This document shows, piece by piece, positions 29,333 to 37,877 of a stretch of DNA of 64,000 nt. Origin of the DNA: Pseudothauera lacus (lineage in GTDB: Bacteria > Pseudomonadota > Gammaproteobacteria > Burkholderiales > Rhodocyclaceae); the NCBI RefSeq assembly GCF_003034845.1, contig NZ_PZKC01000006.1, forward strand, positions 186,001 through 250,000. The letters are read 5' to 3'. The first letter of the stretch is position 1; each line of letters opens with the position of its first letter. Made by a program: the position numbers and the translations under genes. The notes beneath the pieces are model-generated. The model was not told the origin of the DNA. It saw only the letters and a list, made by a program, of their open reading frames with translations, and searched no databases.

Positions 29333-31813
29333 ATGAAAGTACTGCAAACCCTGATGACCCGCAGGCGCTTCCTCAAGGGCAGCGCGGTGGCGGGAGCCAG
29401 CGGCGCTGCCGCCGGCGGTCTTGGCGGCCTCACCGGGCTCGCCCCGGTCGCCGAGGCGCAGGCACAAAGCCCGCGCGGCGAAACCAAGATCACCAAGAAC
29501 ATCTGTGCACAGTGTCCGGCGCGCTGCGGCATCGACGTGTACACCACCAATGGCCGTGTGCACGCCATCTACGGCGATACCGGCAATCCGATCGCCAACG
29601 GCAAGCTGTGCCCCAAGGGCCACCTGGGCACCTACTTCCTTTACGACCCCGACCGCTTCAAGGGGCCGATGAAGCGCACCAACCCGCGCAAGGGGCGCAA
29701 CGAGGATCCGGGCTTCGTGCCCATTTCCTGGGACGAGGCCCTCGACACCATCGCCGGCCGCCTCAACCGCCTGCGCGAGGCCGGTGAATCGCACCGCTTC
29801 GCCCACTTCTACGGCCGCGGCTGGGGCGCCTCGGACGCCGGCCTGTACGGTGACTTCGGCAGGCTCTACGGCACGCCCAACTCCGCCATCGGCCATGCCT
29901 CGATGTGCGCGGAAGGCAGCAAGCGCGCCAAGCAGGCCACCGACGGCAACAACTCGTACAACGCCTACGACTACCGCAACGTCAATTACATCCTCAACTT
30001 CGGCGCCAGCTTCCTGGAGGCCTTCCGCCCTTACAACTACCTGATGCAGATGTGGGGGCACATGCGCAGCAAGAGCCCGCAGACCCGCATCACCACGGTC
30101 GATGTACGCATGAACCCGACCATGGCGGCCTCCGACCGCGCGCTCTACATCAAGCCGGCCACCGACGGCGCGATGGCGCTGGCGATCGCCCATGTGATCC
30201 TCACCGAAGGGCTGTGGGAGCGCGAGTTCGTCGGCGACTTCGTCGACCCGGAGATGCGCTTCCGCACCGGCCAGACGATTCCCGCCGGCAGCTTTGCCGA
30301 AAAGTGGGTGCACGGGCTGACCGAATGGTGGAACGAGGAACTGAAGGACCGCACCCCGGAATGGGCCGAGAGCGTCACCTCCATCTCCGCCCGCGACATC
30401 GTCCGCACCGCGCGCGAGTTCGGCACCACCCGCCCGGCCATCGCCATCATGGAACGCGGCCCCACCGCGCACACCAACGGCACCTACGCCGGCATGGCCA
30501 TCCACGCGCTCAATGCACTGGTCGGCAGCCTGTGGGCCGAGGGCGGCATGTTCTACCAGATGGGCCCATCGTACGGCGGCCTGCCGGTGAATGCCGCGGA
30601 CTACATGGACGACTGGGCCAGGAACGGCGCCTGGAAGAGCCAGCCACGCATCGACAAGGCCGGCACCGCAGAATGGCCGATGTCCGGCACCATGATGCAG
30701 GAAGCCGGCCCCAACCACCTGAAGGGCGACCCCTACAAACTCGATACGGCGATGTTCTTCTACACCAACCCGATCTGGTCGGCGCCCAATCCGCAGGTCT
30801 GGGAAGAGGCGCTGAAGGACGTCTTCGTCATCGACACCTCGCCTTTCCCCGGCGAAACCGCGATGTATGCGGACATCGTGGTGCCCGACCACACCTACCT
30901 GGAACGCCTGCAGGACTCGCCCACCTACCCCTTCGAGGGCTGGCCGATGGCGGCGCTGCGTGTCCCCGCGGTTGATCCGGTATATGACACCAAGCACTTC
31001 GGCGACACACTGATCGAGATCGGCAAGCGCATCAAGGGGCCGATGGGCGAGTACTACAAGGCGATCGACAGCGTCGAGAACGTGCTGCGCCACCGCGCCA
31101 AGGGCTTCGAGACCGACCCCGGCGACAACGGCGTGAACAGTTTCGAGAGCTGGAAGGAAAAGGGCGTCTGGTACAAGAAGCGCTACCTGTGGCAGCAGCG
31201 CCGTGGGGAATTCTACGAATGGGACGGCCGCGGCTACAACGTGCGCATGAGCCCGGACGAGGTCAAGGCCAAGCTGATCAAGACCCCGACCGGCAAGTTC
31301 GAGTTCAAGTCCGGTTTCCTGGAAAAACACGCCGACTACATCGAGCGCACGCTGGGCGTGCCGGCCGCGCGCGCCGGACTGGTGCAGTGGGTGGAAGCCC
31401 GGCACACCGGCCAGGGCGATCTCTACTTCGTCTCGCCCAAGACCCCGCTGCACGCCGAAGGACGCGGCGGCAACATCCCGCACGCCATCGCCAACCAGCA
31501 ACCCATCGTCGGCGGGCGCAAGACGGTGTATCTGGAGATCCATCCGGACACCGCCCGCGCTCGCGGCATCCGCAACGGCGACAAGGTGCGCATCAAGTCC
31601 AACCTGGGCAGCATCGAGGCCTACTGCCGCTACATGCCAGCCCACCGCCCGGACACCCTGGTGCTGCCCATGGAGCATGGCCACTGGGCGCAGGGACGCT
31701 GGGCCAAGGGACGCCTGCCGGGCCACTCCGGCGACATCACCGAAAACGTATCCGATCCGATCTCCGGACTTGCCTGTTATTACACCGGCAAGGTCACCGT
31801 GGAACGGGCCTGA
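29333..31813 (+). CDS. arxA: Anaerobic arsenite oxidase catalytic subunit ArxA
   Basis: An 826-residue molybdopterin enzyme of the DMSO-reductase family that oxidises arsenite to arsenate in the periplasm. Tat signal TRRRFLKG (residues 9-16) followed by a long Ala/Gly hydrophobic region. One [4Fe-4S] site: C58, C61, C65, C93. Cys192 in GHASMCAEGS is the likely Mo ligand. FYGRGWGASD contains GRGWG (161-165), the motif reported to distinguish ArxA from the related arsenate reductase ArrA. Bis-MGD contacts include the C-terminal HPDTARARGIRNGDKVRI. It is followed by arxB, arxC and arxD. Confidence 0.93.
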   Translation: MKVLQTLMTRRRFLKGSAVAGASGAAAGGLGGLTGLAPVAEAQAQSPRGETKITKNICAQCPARCGIDVYTTNGRVHAIYGDTGNPIANGKLCPKGHLGTYFLYDPDRFKGPMKRTNPRKGRNEDPGFVPISWDEALDTIAGRLNRLREAGESHRFAHFYGRGWGASDAGLYGDFGRLYGTPNSAIGHASMCAEGSKRAKQATDGNNSYNAYDYRNVNYILNFGASFLEAFRPYNYLMQMWGHMRSKSPQTRITTVDVRMNPTMAASDRALYIKPATDGAMALAIAHVILTEGLWEREFVGDFVDPEMRFRTGQTIPAGSFAEKWVHGLTEWWNEELKDRTPEWAESVTSISARDIVRTAREFGTTRPAIAIMERGPTAHTNGTYAGMAIHALNALVGSLWAEGGMFYQMGPSYGGLPVNAADYMDDWARNGAWKSQPRIDKAGTAEWPMSGTMMQEAGPNHLKGDPYKLDTAMFFYTNPIWSAPNPQVWEEALKDVFVIDTSPFPGETAMYADIVVPDHTYLERLQDSPTYPFEGWPMAALRVPAVDPVYDTKHFGDTLIEIGKRIKGPMGEYYKAIDSVENVLRHRAKGFETDPGDNGVNSFESWKEKGVWYKKRYLWQQRRGEFYEWDGRGYNVRMSPDEVKAKLIKTPTGKFEFKSGFLEKHADYIERTLGVPAARAGLVQWVEARHTGQGDLYFVSPKTPLHAEGRGGNIPHAIANQQPIVGGRKTVYLEIHPDTARARGIRNGDKVRIKSNLGSIEAYCRYMPAHRPDTLVLPMEHGHWAQGRWAKGRLPGHSGDITENVSDPISGLACYYTGKVTVERA

Positions 31814-31840
31814 ACCCTGCACTGAAAGGAGCTAGAGACA

Positions 31841-32593
31841 ATGGCAAAGTGGGGAATGGTCATCGACCTCGACAAGTGCACCGGCTGTCAGGCCTGTACG
31901 ACGGCGTGCGCAATGGAAAACAACACCCTGCCCGGCGAGAGCTGGCAGGACGTGCTCTTCTACCACCAGGGCAAGTACCCGAGCGCGCAGATGAAGTGGC
32001 TGCCGCGCCCGTGCATGCAGTGCGAGAACCCCTCGTGCGTGCATGTGTGCCCGACACGGGCGACCTACAAGGACATGGACGCCGGCGGCATCGTCTTCGT
32101 GGACTGGAACAAGTGCATCGGCTGCAAGTACTGCATGATCGCCTGCCCCTACGGCGTGCGCTTCTATGCCGACGAAAAGCCGCTGCTCGAACCCGACCTG
32201 CGCGACATCTTTCCGGGCAGCAACGGCCAGCTGTGGAGCCCGCCCTACCAGAATCCGGAACAGGACTGGAAGCGGGGCATCGGCATCCAGCCTGCCGGCG
32301 TGGTCTCCAAGTGCACCTTCTGCTACCACAAGGTGAGCAAGGCGCCGGCCGGCACGCCGGACCTCGATGAGGACATCCCGGAGCTGAAGGAATATGTGCC
32401 CGCCTGCGTGCGCACCTGCGCACCGAAGGCACGCTTCTTCGGCGACCTCGACAATCCGGAAAGCCAGGTCAACCGCCTGATCGGCGACAAGCACGGTGTA
32501 CGACTGAAGGACCACACCGGCAACAAGCCCCAGGTGTACTACCTCGGCGCCGGTGCCGGCGTACCCGCCTTCGAGCCCAAGCCGCGTTCCTGA
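31841..32593 (+). CDS. arxB: Arsenite oxidase iron-sulfur subunit ArxB
   Basis: A 250-residue four-cluster ferredoxin of the DmsB/PsrB/NrfC type. Cysteine groups: CTGCQACTTAC, CMQCENPSCVHVCP, CIGCKYCMIACP, and CTFC with CVRTC near the C-terminus. It has no signal peptide, so it is presumably exported bound to Tat-tagged ArxA. It relays electrons from ArxA to ArxC. Start with AAGGAG 11 bases upstream (31827-31832). Confidence 0.94.
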   Translation: MAKWGMVIDLDKCTGCQACTTACAMENNTLPGESWQDVLFYHQGKYPSAQMKWLPRPCMQCENPSCVHVCPTRATYKDMDAGGIVFVDWNKCIGCKYCMIACPYGVRFYADEKPLLEPDLRDIFPGSNGQLWSPPYQNPEQDWKRGIGIQPAGVVSKCTFCYHKVSKAPAGTPDLDEDIPELKEYVPACVRTCAPKARFFGDLDNPESQVNRLIGDKHGVRLKDHTGNKPQVYYLGAGAGVPAFEPKPRS

Positions 32594-32607
32594 GGAGGTA
32601 TTGAGCA

Positions 32608-33810
32608 ATGAACCAAGAAAACATCATCAAGGGGCCCGCCGGACTCGGCCTGCTGGCGCTCTCCGCCATCGTCCTGCTGGCCTCCTTCGGCTACGCCATC
32701 ACCAGCCTGTCGAGCCAGGGGCACGCAGCCTTCAACGCCACTTCGACAGTGCCCTGGGGGCAGCCCATCGCCACCTACCTGTACTTCGCCCTGGCCTCCT
32801 CCGGCCTGGGGCTGATCGCCTCGCTGCCGCTGGTGTTCGGCTTCAGGAAGTTCTACCCGGTGGTCAAGCGTTGCATCTTCCTCGCCTTCATCATCCTGAT
32901 CTCCGGGATGGCGGTGCTGGCGCTTGAACTGGGCAACGTCTTCCGCATGCTGTGGGTGATTCCGCTCAACCTGCAGATCCAGTCGGCAATGTTCTGGATG
33001 GGTGTGTTCTACCTGGTCGATCTGGTATTCCTGCTGTGGAAGTTCCAGAAGATGGACGCAGGCGAGTGGGACAGCAAGACCAGCAAGCAGGTCGGCATCG
33101 GCTCCTTCCTGGCCGTGCTGCTCGCTTCCGGCAACCTGGCGCTGATCTTCGGCATGATGAGCATGCGCCCGTTCTGGTTCGACGGCCTGCTGCCGATCTA
33201 CTTCTACCTCACCGCGGTGGCCAGCGGCCTGGCAGCACTGGTGTTCTTCACCTACCTCGCGCACGGTTTCAGCCGCGACAACATGTCCGCCCCGCTGCGC
33301 AACCTGCTCGAGGGCGCGCTGCCGAAGTTCTTCGGTGCGGTGCTGGGAGGCACGCTGCTGTTCATCGCCGTGCGCGCAATCACCGGGATGTACAGCAACA
33401 ACCCGGAGATCCACCTGGTATGGTCAGAGTACCTGTTCGCCTCGCCGGTGTACCAGGCCTCGCTGTGGCTCGGCATCCTGCTGCCCTTCGTACTGATGCT
33501 GATGAGCTCGCTGCGCACGTTGGCCGGCACGCAGGTACTGGTGGCCATCCTGGTGTTCGGCGGCTTGTTCGCCGAGCGCTTCTTCTTCGTCGTCGGCGGC
33601 CAGGTCATCCCCCTGTTCAAGGGTACCTGGGAATGGGACATCCTCAGCTACACGCCGTCGGCAACCGAGTGGAGCCTGACCGTCATGGGTTCGGCGATGC
33701 TGTTTACCCTCTGGGTTCTGGGCGAACGTCTGCTCAACCTCTCCGCGATGCCGCCGGAAACTGTCATGCGGGGCAACGCGGACGAAGCTGCCGCCACTGC
33801 GCACAGCTGA
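32608..33810 (+). CDS. arxC: NrfD-type membrane quinone subunit ArxC
   Basis: A 400-residue polytopic membrane protein of the NrfD/PsrC family with 8-10 helices (for example IVLLASFGYAITSL and ASLWLGILLPFVLMLMSSL). It should hand electrons from ArxB to the quinone pool and anchor the complex. Start with TGAGGAGG 10 bases upstream; it lies 14 bases after arxB. Confidence 0.92.
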   Translation: MNQENIIKGPAGLGLLALSAIVLLASFGYAITSLSSQGHAAFNATSTVPWGQPIATYLYFALASSGLGLIASLPLVFGFRKFYPVVKRCIFLAFIILISGMAVLALELGNVFRMLWVIPLNLQIQSAMFWMGVFYLVDLVFLLWKFQKMDAGEWDSKTSKQVGIGSFLAVLLASGNLALIFGMMSMRPFWFDGLLPIYFYLTAVASGLAALVFFTYLAHGFSRDNMSAPLRNLLEGALPKFFGAVLGGTLLFIAVRAITGMYSNNPEIHLVWSEYLFASPVYQASLWLGILLPFVLMLMSSLRTLAGTQVLVAILVFGGLFAERFFFVVGGQVIPLFKGTWEWDILSYTPSATEWSLTVMGSAMLFTLWVLGERLLNLSAMPPETVMRGNADEAAATAHS

Positions 33811-33891
33811 GCACCACCGTCCCTCTGCCGCCCGGGTGGTGCCTCTGCACCTCCCGGGCGCTCCTCCCGGCACCCGCAGGAGTTCTCCACC

Positions 33892-34794
33892 ATGCATCAA
33901 CCCGACCTCAAGCTCAGCAGCCGCGCCGAGCTTCAGCTCTGCCTGGCCCGCTGCTTTCTTCCCCCATCCCGGCAGGCCGACTTCGATGCCCTGTGCACCG
34001 ACCTGCCCGCCGATCTGCGCGAGCTCAATAGCAGCCTGGCGGTGCTCGGCGATGGCGAAATCGACGAGCTGTGCGATACCCTGAGCACCCTGCCCGATGC
34101 CACCACCGTGCTCGCCACCTACAGCAGGCTGTTCCTCTCCCCCCCCGCTCCGGCACTGCTCAACCTCGGCTTCTACCTCGATGGCGGATTGCAGGGCGGC
34201 AGCTGCCAGGCCATCGAAGATCTCTTCCGCACGCACGGCCTTGCCCGTGACCCCGCCTTCCGCGACACCGCCGACCACCTCGCCCTCTACCTGCAGTTCG
34301 TCGGCTGGATGCTCGCCCGTGCAATCGACCATCAGGAGCGCGCCGAGCACGACGCTGCCCTCGCCATCCTCGGCGAACTCCATCACAGTATCGTCCGCCA
34401 CGCCCTGCCGGCACTCCAGCGCCTGCATGCGCAGATACTCAAGGCAGAGGACGAGTACCACCTGCTGCCGCTGTACGGGAAGCTGTGCAGCCTCGCCCAC
34501 CACGCCCTTGCTGCCGACGCCATGACTGTCCAGCATCTGCTGCCGCAACCTGCAGCATCCACCGGCCTGCTCGACAAGCCTCCGCCCGCTACAGCCGCAC
34601 CTCACCTCCAGGAAGACAGCGCCTGCACGGTCTGCTCCCGCCCCTTCGTACCTGCCGGCGATCTTGCCGGCATGATTGCCGTGCTACGAGCACAGGGTCT
34701 TGCCACCGATCACATGCAGGTCTGCCCGGATTGCCGCGCTGGCGCGATGGGCCTGAGCCCGATGGAACTCCCGCGCATGCGCAAGGCAGGCTGA
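33892..34794 (+). CDS. arxD: TorD-family chaperone ArxD with C-terminal zinc-ribbon-like tail
   Basis: A 300-residue cytoplasmic protein. Residues about 10-210 form the all-helical TorD/DmsD fold (TYSRLFLSPPAPALLNLGFYLDGG; FVGWMLARAIDHQ), expected to assist Mo-cofactor insertion and Tat proofreading of ArxA. The last 70 residues carry CTVC and CPDC about 38 residues apart, a likely metal-binding tail not in standard TorD proteins. GGAG lies 11 bases upstream of the ATG. Confidence 0.88.
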   Translation: MHQPDLKLSSRAELQLCLARCFLPPSRQADFDALCTDLPADLRELNSSLAVLGDGEIDELCDTLSTLPDATTVLATYSRLFLSPPAPALLNLGFYLDGGLQGGSCQAIEDLFRTHGLARDPAFRDTADHLALYLQFVGWMLARAIDHQERAEHDAALAILGELHHSIVRHALPALQRLHAQILKAEDEYHLLPLYGKLCSLAHHALAADAMTVQHLLPQPAASTGLLDKPPPATAAPHLQEDSACTVCSRPFVPAGDLAGMIAVLRAQGLATDHMQVCPDCRAGAMGLSPMELPRMRKAG

Positions 34795-34798
34795 GCGG

Positions 34799-35344
34799 GT
34801 GCTGCGCATGGCCATCGTCGCCACTGTGCTGACCACCGCCGTACCGGCCTCGACGGGCCTCGACATCGAAGACTACCTGCCACCCCCACAGCAACCGTCG
34901 AGCGCGGATGAAGCACGCCGCCAGCACGCCCGCGTGCTCGCCGAGCGGGCCCAGGCGCACCACATTGCTGCTGAAAAGGCGCGCCTGCGCGCCGCGGAAT
35001 CTGCCCGTCAGGCCGCCGTCCTGATGGAGCGCCCAGCCGGTGAACAACTGCTCGAAGCACGCTGCCTGAACTGCCACCCGATGGAGCTGGTGCTGCTCAC
35101 CCCACGCACCCGCCTGGCCTGGGAAGCTCTCATCTGGCGCATGCAATGGATCAACGGTGCCGAGCTCAAAAGCGGGGAGAGGCCCATCATCGCAGCCTAC
35201 CTCACCACCGTCCGCCCCGCCCCGCGCCGCCGCGCGGTATTCGAACTCATAGCCCTCGGGCTGCTCCTCACCATACCTGCCGTCTTCGTCCTGCGCCATT
35301 TACGCCGGACAACTCCCCGCACATCACCGGAGAATCCCACATGA
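34799..35344 (+). CDS. Membrane-anchored monohaem cytochrome c in the arx operon
   Basis: A 181-residue protein starting at GTG 34799 (or ATG 34808), 4 bases after arxD. The signal sequence MLRMAIVATVLTTAVPA is followed by an Ala/Arg/Glu-rich helical linker (residues about 38-80), one haem-binding CLNCH (89-93), a candidate axial Met in WRMQW, and a C-terminal TM helix (FELIALGLLLTIPAVFVLRHL). It could take electrons from Arx or act in its maturation. Its stop overlaps the next ATG (ATGA). Confidence 0.82.
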   Translation: MLRMAIVATVLTTAVPASTGLDIEDYLPPPQQPSSADEARRQHARVLAERAQAHHIAAEKARLRAAESARQAAVLMERPAGEQLLEARCLNCHPMELVLLTPRTRLAWEALIWRMQWINGAELKSGERPIIAAYLTTVRPAPRRRAVFELIALGLLLTIPAVFVLRHLRRTTPRTSPENPT

Positions 35345-35778
35345 GCACCATCCAGCCTGGCACCCGGGTCACCGCCGACTACAGTTTCCACGACGAAGAC
35401 GGTACCCTCATCGACAGCAGCACGCGCAACGGCCCGATGGTCTTCGTACACGGGCGCGCCAGCGTGCTACCGGCCATCGAGAATGCCGTGCTCGGCTGCA
35501 GCAGCGGCGAGCACCTGCAGTTGCGCCTGACGCCCGACCAGGCCTTTGGCCCGCACCGTCCCGAACTGGTATTCGAAGCACCGGCCGCCAACCTCCCCCC
35601 GGACACTCCGCTCGTCCCCGGCACGGAGCTGTTCAGCGGCAGCGGCGACCGCCCCGCCTTCCGTCTGCGCGTGCTGCGGCGAACCGACAGTGGTGCCGTA
35701 CTCGACGGCAATCACCCACTGGCCGGCAAGACCCTGCTGGTCGATCTGCGCATCCTCGCCACCGAGGCCGGCACATGA
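35341..35778 (+). CDS. SlyD/FkpB-like peptidyl-prolyl isomerase
   Basis: A 145-residue FKBP-type isomerase. GTRVTADYSFHDEDGTLIDSS starts the FKBP domain, an inserted flap (residues about 70-120) follows, and the closing signature DGNHPLAGKTL is typical of SlyD and FkpB. The His-rich metal tail of SlyD is missing. It overlaps the cytochrome gene by 4 bases and the next gene by 4 bases, so all three are coupled. A role in folding or metal delivery for Arx is inferred only from position. Confidence 0.85.
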   Translation: MSTIQPGTRVTADYSFHDEDGTLIDSSTRNGPMVFVHGRASVLPAIENAVLGCSSGEHLQLRLTPDQAFGPHRPELVFEAPAANLPPDTPLVPGTELFSGSGDRPAFRLRVLRRTDSGAVLDGNHPLAGKTLLVDLRILATEAGT

Positions 35779-36032
35779 ACAGCACCGTCACCGCGCGCCC
35801 CGGCTGCACCATGATCGCCACCGCAATCCTGCTGCAACTGTTCATCGCGGCATCGTCCAAGGCCGCCGATCAAGCCCCCATTCCGGACGCAGCAGAGCCC
35901 GCTCATGGAACCTCCGCCGGCGTGCTGGTGCCCTCCTCACCCCGACCGGCACAGACACCCTCGACGGACAAGCCCGCATACATCCCTGTCCTGCCGCCCG
36001 ACCTCGATCTCGGCCTCTGCGACGAAGGCTGA
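35775..36032 (+). CDS. Small secreted Pro-rich protein, function unknown
   Basis: An 85-residue protein whose ATG overlaps the isomerase stop (ATGA). A hydrophobic segment MIATAILLQLFIAASSKA (residues 13-30) looks like a signal peptide; the mature part is about 55 residues, rich in Pro, Ser and Ala, with a single cysteine near the C-terminus (LGLCDEG). No family recognised. Tight coupling to the arx operon is the main reason to call it a gene. Confidence 0.6.
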   Translation: MNSTVTARPGCTMIATAILLQLFIAASSKAADQAPIPDAAEPAHGTSAGVLVPSSPRPAQTPSTDKPAYIPVLPPDLDLGLCDEG

Positions 36033-36127
36033 ACAAGGACTCCTATACGCTGCCTGCCACGAATCGGCGATACTTCTCCCCCCGCGCGCCCAGTGCTCGC
36101 GGAACACGCCGCAAAGGAGCAGACAGG

Positions 36128-37267
36128 ATGACGATCAGCTGGACAGACGAACAAGGCCACTCCCGGCAACTGGCCTGGTTGTCCGCCGCACAACAAGCCG
36201 CGCCGCAGCGCGTGCTGGCGGTCGACGACCGCTGCACGGCGGACGCCGCCTATCGAGAACTCAGCCAGGGAACGGCCCTGCTGTGGCAGGGCGATTACCA
36301 CAATGCCCGCCAGCTGCTGCAGGCCATCACCCGGCGCATCGCGCGCAGCGCTGCGAAAGGCGCCCGCAAGCCTGCCGCAGCCCTGGCGCCCACTGAACGC
36401 TTCCATCGCGAACGCCTTGCGCGCGCACAACGCGCGCGCCTGCTGGGGCAGTTACTGCTGCCCTGCGAACCGGGCTACCACATCGCGCTGCGCCGCGCCC
36501 CCGACGTGCAGGCGGCCTGCGAGGCGGCATATGGGCCATCGCCAGCAGTGCCCTTTGCCCTGTCGCTGCGGGAGTTGCTCGGCGTGCTCGGCGCCTGGCA
36601 GTGGTTCCTGCGCGGCGTCGAAGTGCCCGCTCTGGGCGCGCGCATCCATCCCCACTACGGTGTCTTCGCCCCGGTGCGCAGCGAATACCTCGACCTGCTC
36701 GCCGCTGCGGCACTGCCCGCACCGCCACCGCAGAGCGCCTTCGACATCGGCACCGGTAGCGGAGTGATCGCCGCCCTGCTCGCCCGTCGTGGCATCCCCC
36801 GCATCGTCGCCACCGATCTTTCGCCTGCGGCGCTGGCCTGCGCACGTGACAACCTCACCCGCCTTGGCGTGAGCGCCGGGGTCAGCGTCGAGGAAGCCGA
36901 CCTCTACCCCGAGGGGCGCGCCGATCTGGTGGTGTGCAACCCGCCCTGGCTGCCGGGGCGTGCCGCATCGGCGCTCGACGCCGCCGTCTATGACCCCGAC
37001 AGCCGCATGCTGCGCGGTTTCCTGGACGGTCTGCGCGCCCATCTGAATCCCGGCGGCGAAGGCTGGCTGATTCTCTCCGACCTCGCCGAACATCTCGGTC
37101 TGCGCAGCCGCGAGGAGTTGCTGGGCTGGATCAGCAAGGCCGGCCTGCGGGTACTCGGGCGCAGCGAGATCGCCCCCCGTCACCCGCGCGCCAGCGCTGT
37201 CGATGATCCCCTGCACGAGGCCCGCGCCGCCGAGCGCACGGCGCTGTGGCGGCTGGCGGCCGCTTGA
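36128..37267 (+). CDS. SAM-dependent methyltransferase with NPPW motif
   Basis: A 379-residue class I methyltransferase. An N-terminal helical domain of about 190 residues precedes the SAM-binding fold: AFDIGTGSGVIAALLARRG (motif I), VATDLSPAALACARDNL (motif II) and DLVVCNPPWLPGRA (motif IV). The NPPW tetrapeptide suggests methylation of a planar nitrogen (protein Gln/Asn or nucleobase), as in PrmB/PrmC/RsmC relatives. It lacks the cysteine set of ArsM, so it is not an arsenite methyltransferase. AAAGGAG 36114-36120. It lies 95 bases after the arx operon and may be separate. Confidence 0.82.
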   Translation: MTISWTDEQGHSRQLAWLSAAQQAAPQRVLAVDDRCTADAAYRELSQGTALLWQGDYHNARQLLQAITRRIARSAAKGARKPAAALAPTERFHRERLARAQRARLLGQLLLPCEPGYHIALRRAPDVQAACEAAYGPSPAVPFALSLRELLGVLGAWQWFLRGVEVPALGARIHPHYGVFAPVRSEYLDLLAAAALPAPPPQSAFDIGTGSGVIAALLARRGIPRIVATDLSPAALACARDNLTRLGVSAGVSVEEADLYPEGRADLVVCNPPWLPGRAASALDAAVYDPDSRMLRGFLDGLRAHLNPGGEGWLILSDLAEHLGLRSREELLGWISKAGLRVLGRSEIAPRHPRASAVDDPLHEARAAERTALWRLAAA

Positions 37268-37305
37268 ACGTTACTTACCTCCCCGTCCGCGCCTGAGGGA
37301 GCAGC

Positions 37306-37866
37306 TTATCCGCCTAGACCCGGCACCGCCTGCTGCAAGGGGTCACGCTCGGTAGACGGGCTCTCGGGCGCGGGCACGATGGCGAGCAGTTCGATCTCGA
37401 ACACAAGGGTCTCCTCCGGCCCCACCGGACCACCGCCGCCACGGCCATATGCCAGCGCGGGCGGGATCACCAGGCGCAGCCGCGAACCCACCGGGGTATC
37501 GACGAGCACGCGCTGCCAGCCGGCGATAGTGCGATTGACCGGCACCGTCGCCGGTTCGCCGCCGCGGCGGCTGTCCTCGAAGACCCGTCCATCGATGTGC
37601 GCCGCGCGGTAATGCACCTGTACCCAGTCGTCGCCATGCGGTTGTGCGCCGTCGCCGAGTTCGAGCACTTCGACCTGCAGGTCGTCGGGGAGAGCGAGCA
37701 CACCCGGGCGCAGGCGGTTGGCACTGCGGTATGCCGCCCCCTCCTCGGCATTGAGCTCGGCAAGCAGCAACTGGCGCTCGGCCTCGCCCGGCGTCAGGCC
37801 GCTGCTGTGCATGACGATGGCCACCACCACCAGCGCGGCAAGACTGACGAGGATCACGCGCAACAC
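37306..37866 (-). CDS. Membrane-anchored FKBP-type peptidyl-prolyl isomerase
   Basis: A 186-residue protein with an N-terminal hydrophobic anchor or signal (VILVSLAALVVVAIVMHSSG) and one FKBP domain: VQVHYRAAHIDGRVFEDS, VIAGWQRVL-type loop TIAGWQRVLVDTPVGSRLRLVIPPALAYG and the closing LVFEIELLAI. It is likely periplasmic. The start is GTG at 37866 (a TTG follows directly), 11 bases after the Sel1-repeat gene stop. It converges on the methyltransferase gene. Confidence 0.88.
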   Translation of the reverse strand: MLRVILVSLAALVVVAIVMHSSGLTPGEAERQLLLAELNAEEGAAYRSANRLRPGVLALPDDLQVEVLELGDGAQPHGDDWVQVHYRAAHIDGRVFEDSRRGGEPATVPVNRTIAGWQRVLVDTPVGSRLRLVIPPALAYGRGGGGPVGPEETLVFEIELLAIVPAPESPSTERDPLQQAVPGLGG

Positions 37867-37877
37867 GGGCGCCCCCT

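Noticed and set aside
29333-31813. Respiratory arsenate reductase ArrA
   Set aside because: The GRGWG motif, an arxB' gene upstream, NrfD and TorD genes downstream and arxXSR next door fit Arx better; ArrA operons usually lack this regulatory set.
29267-31822. 851-codon open frame antisense to arxA, and comparable long antisense frames over nuoG, carB and the hybrid kinase
   Set aside because: Highly repetitive His/Gly/Val/Arg composition and no recognisable domain; they mirror GC-rich third positions of the real genes.
36128-37267. Arsenite methyltransferase ArsM
   Set aside because: No conserved arsenic-binding cysteines; the NPPW motif points to planar-nitrogen methylation.
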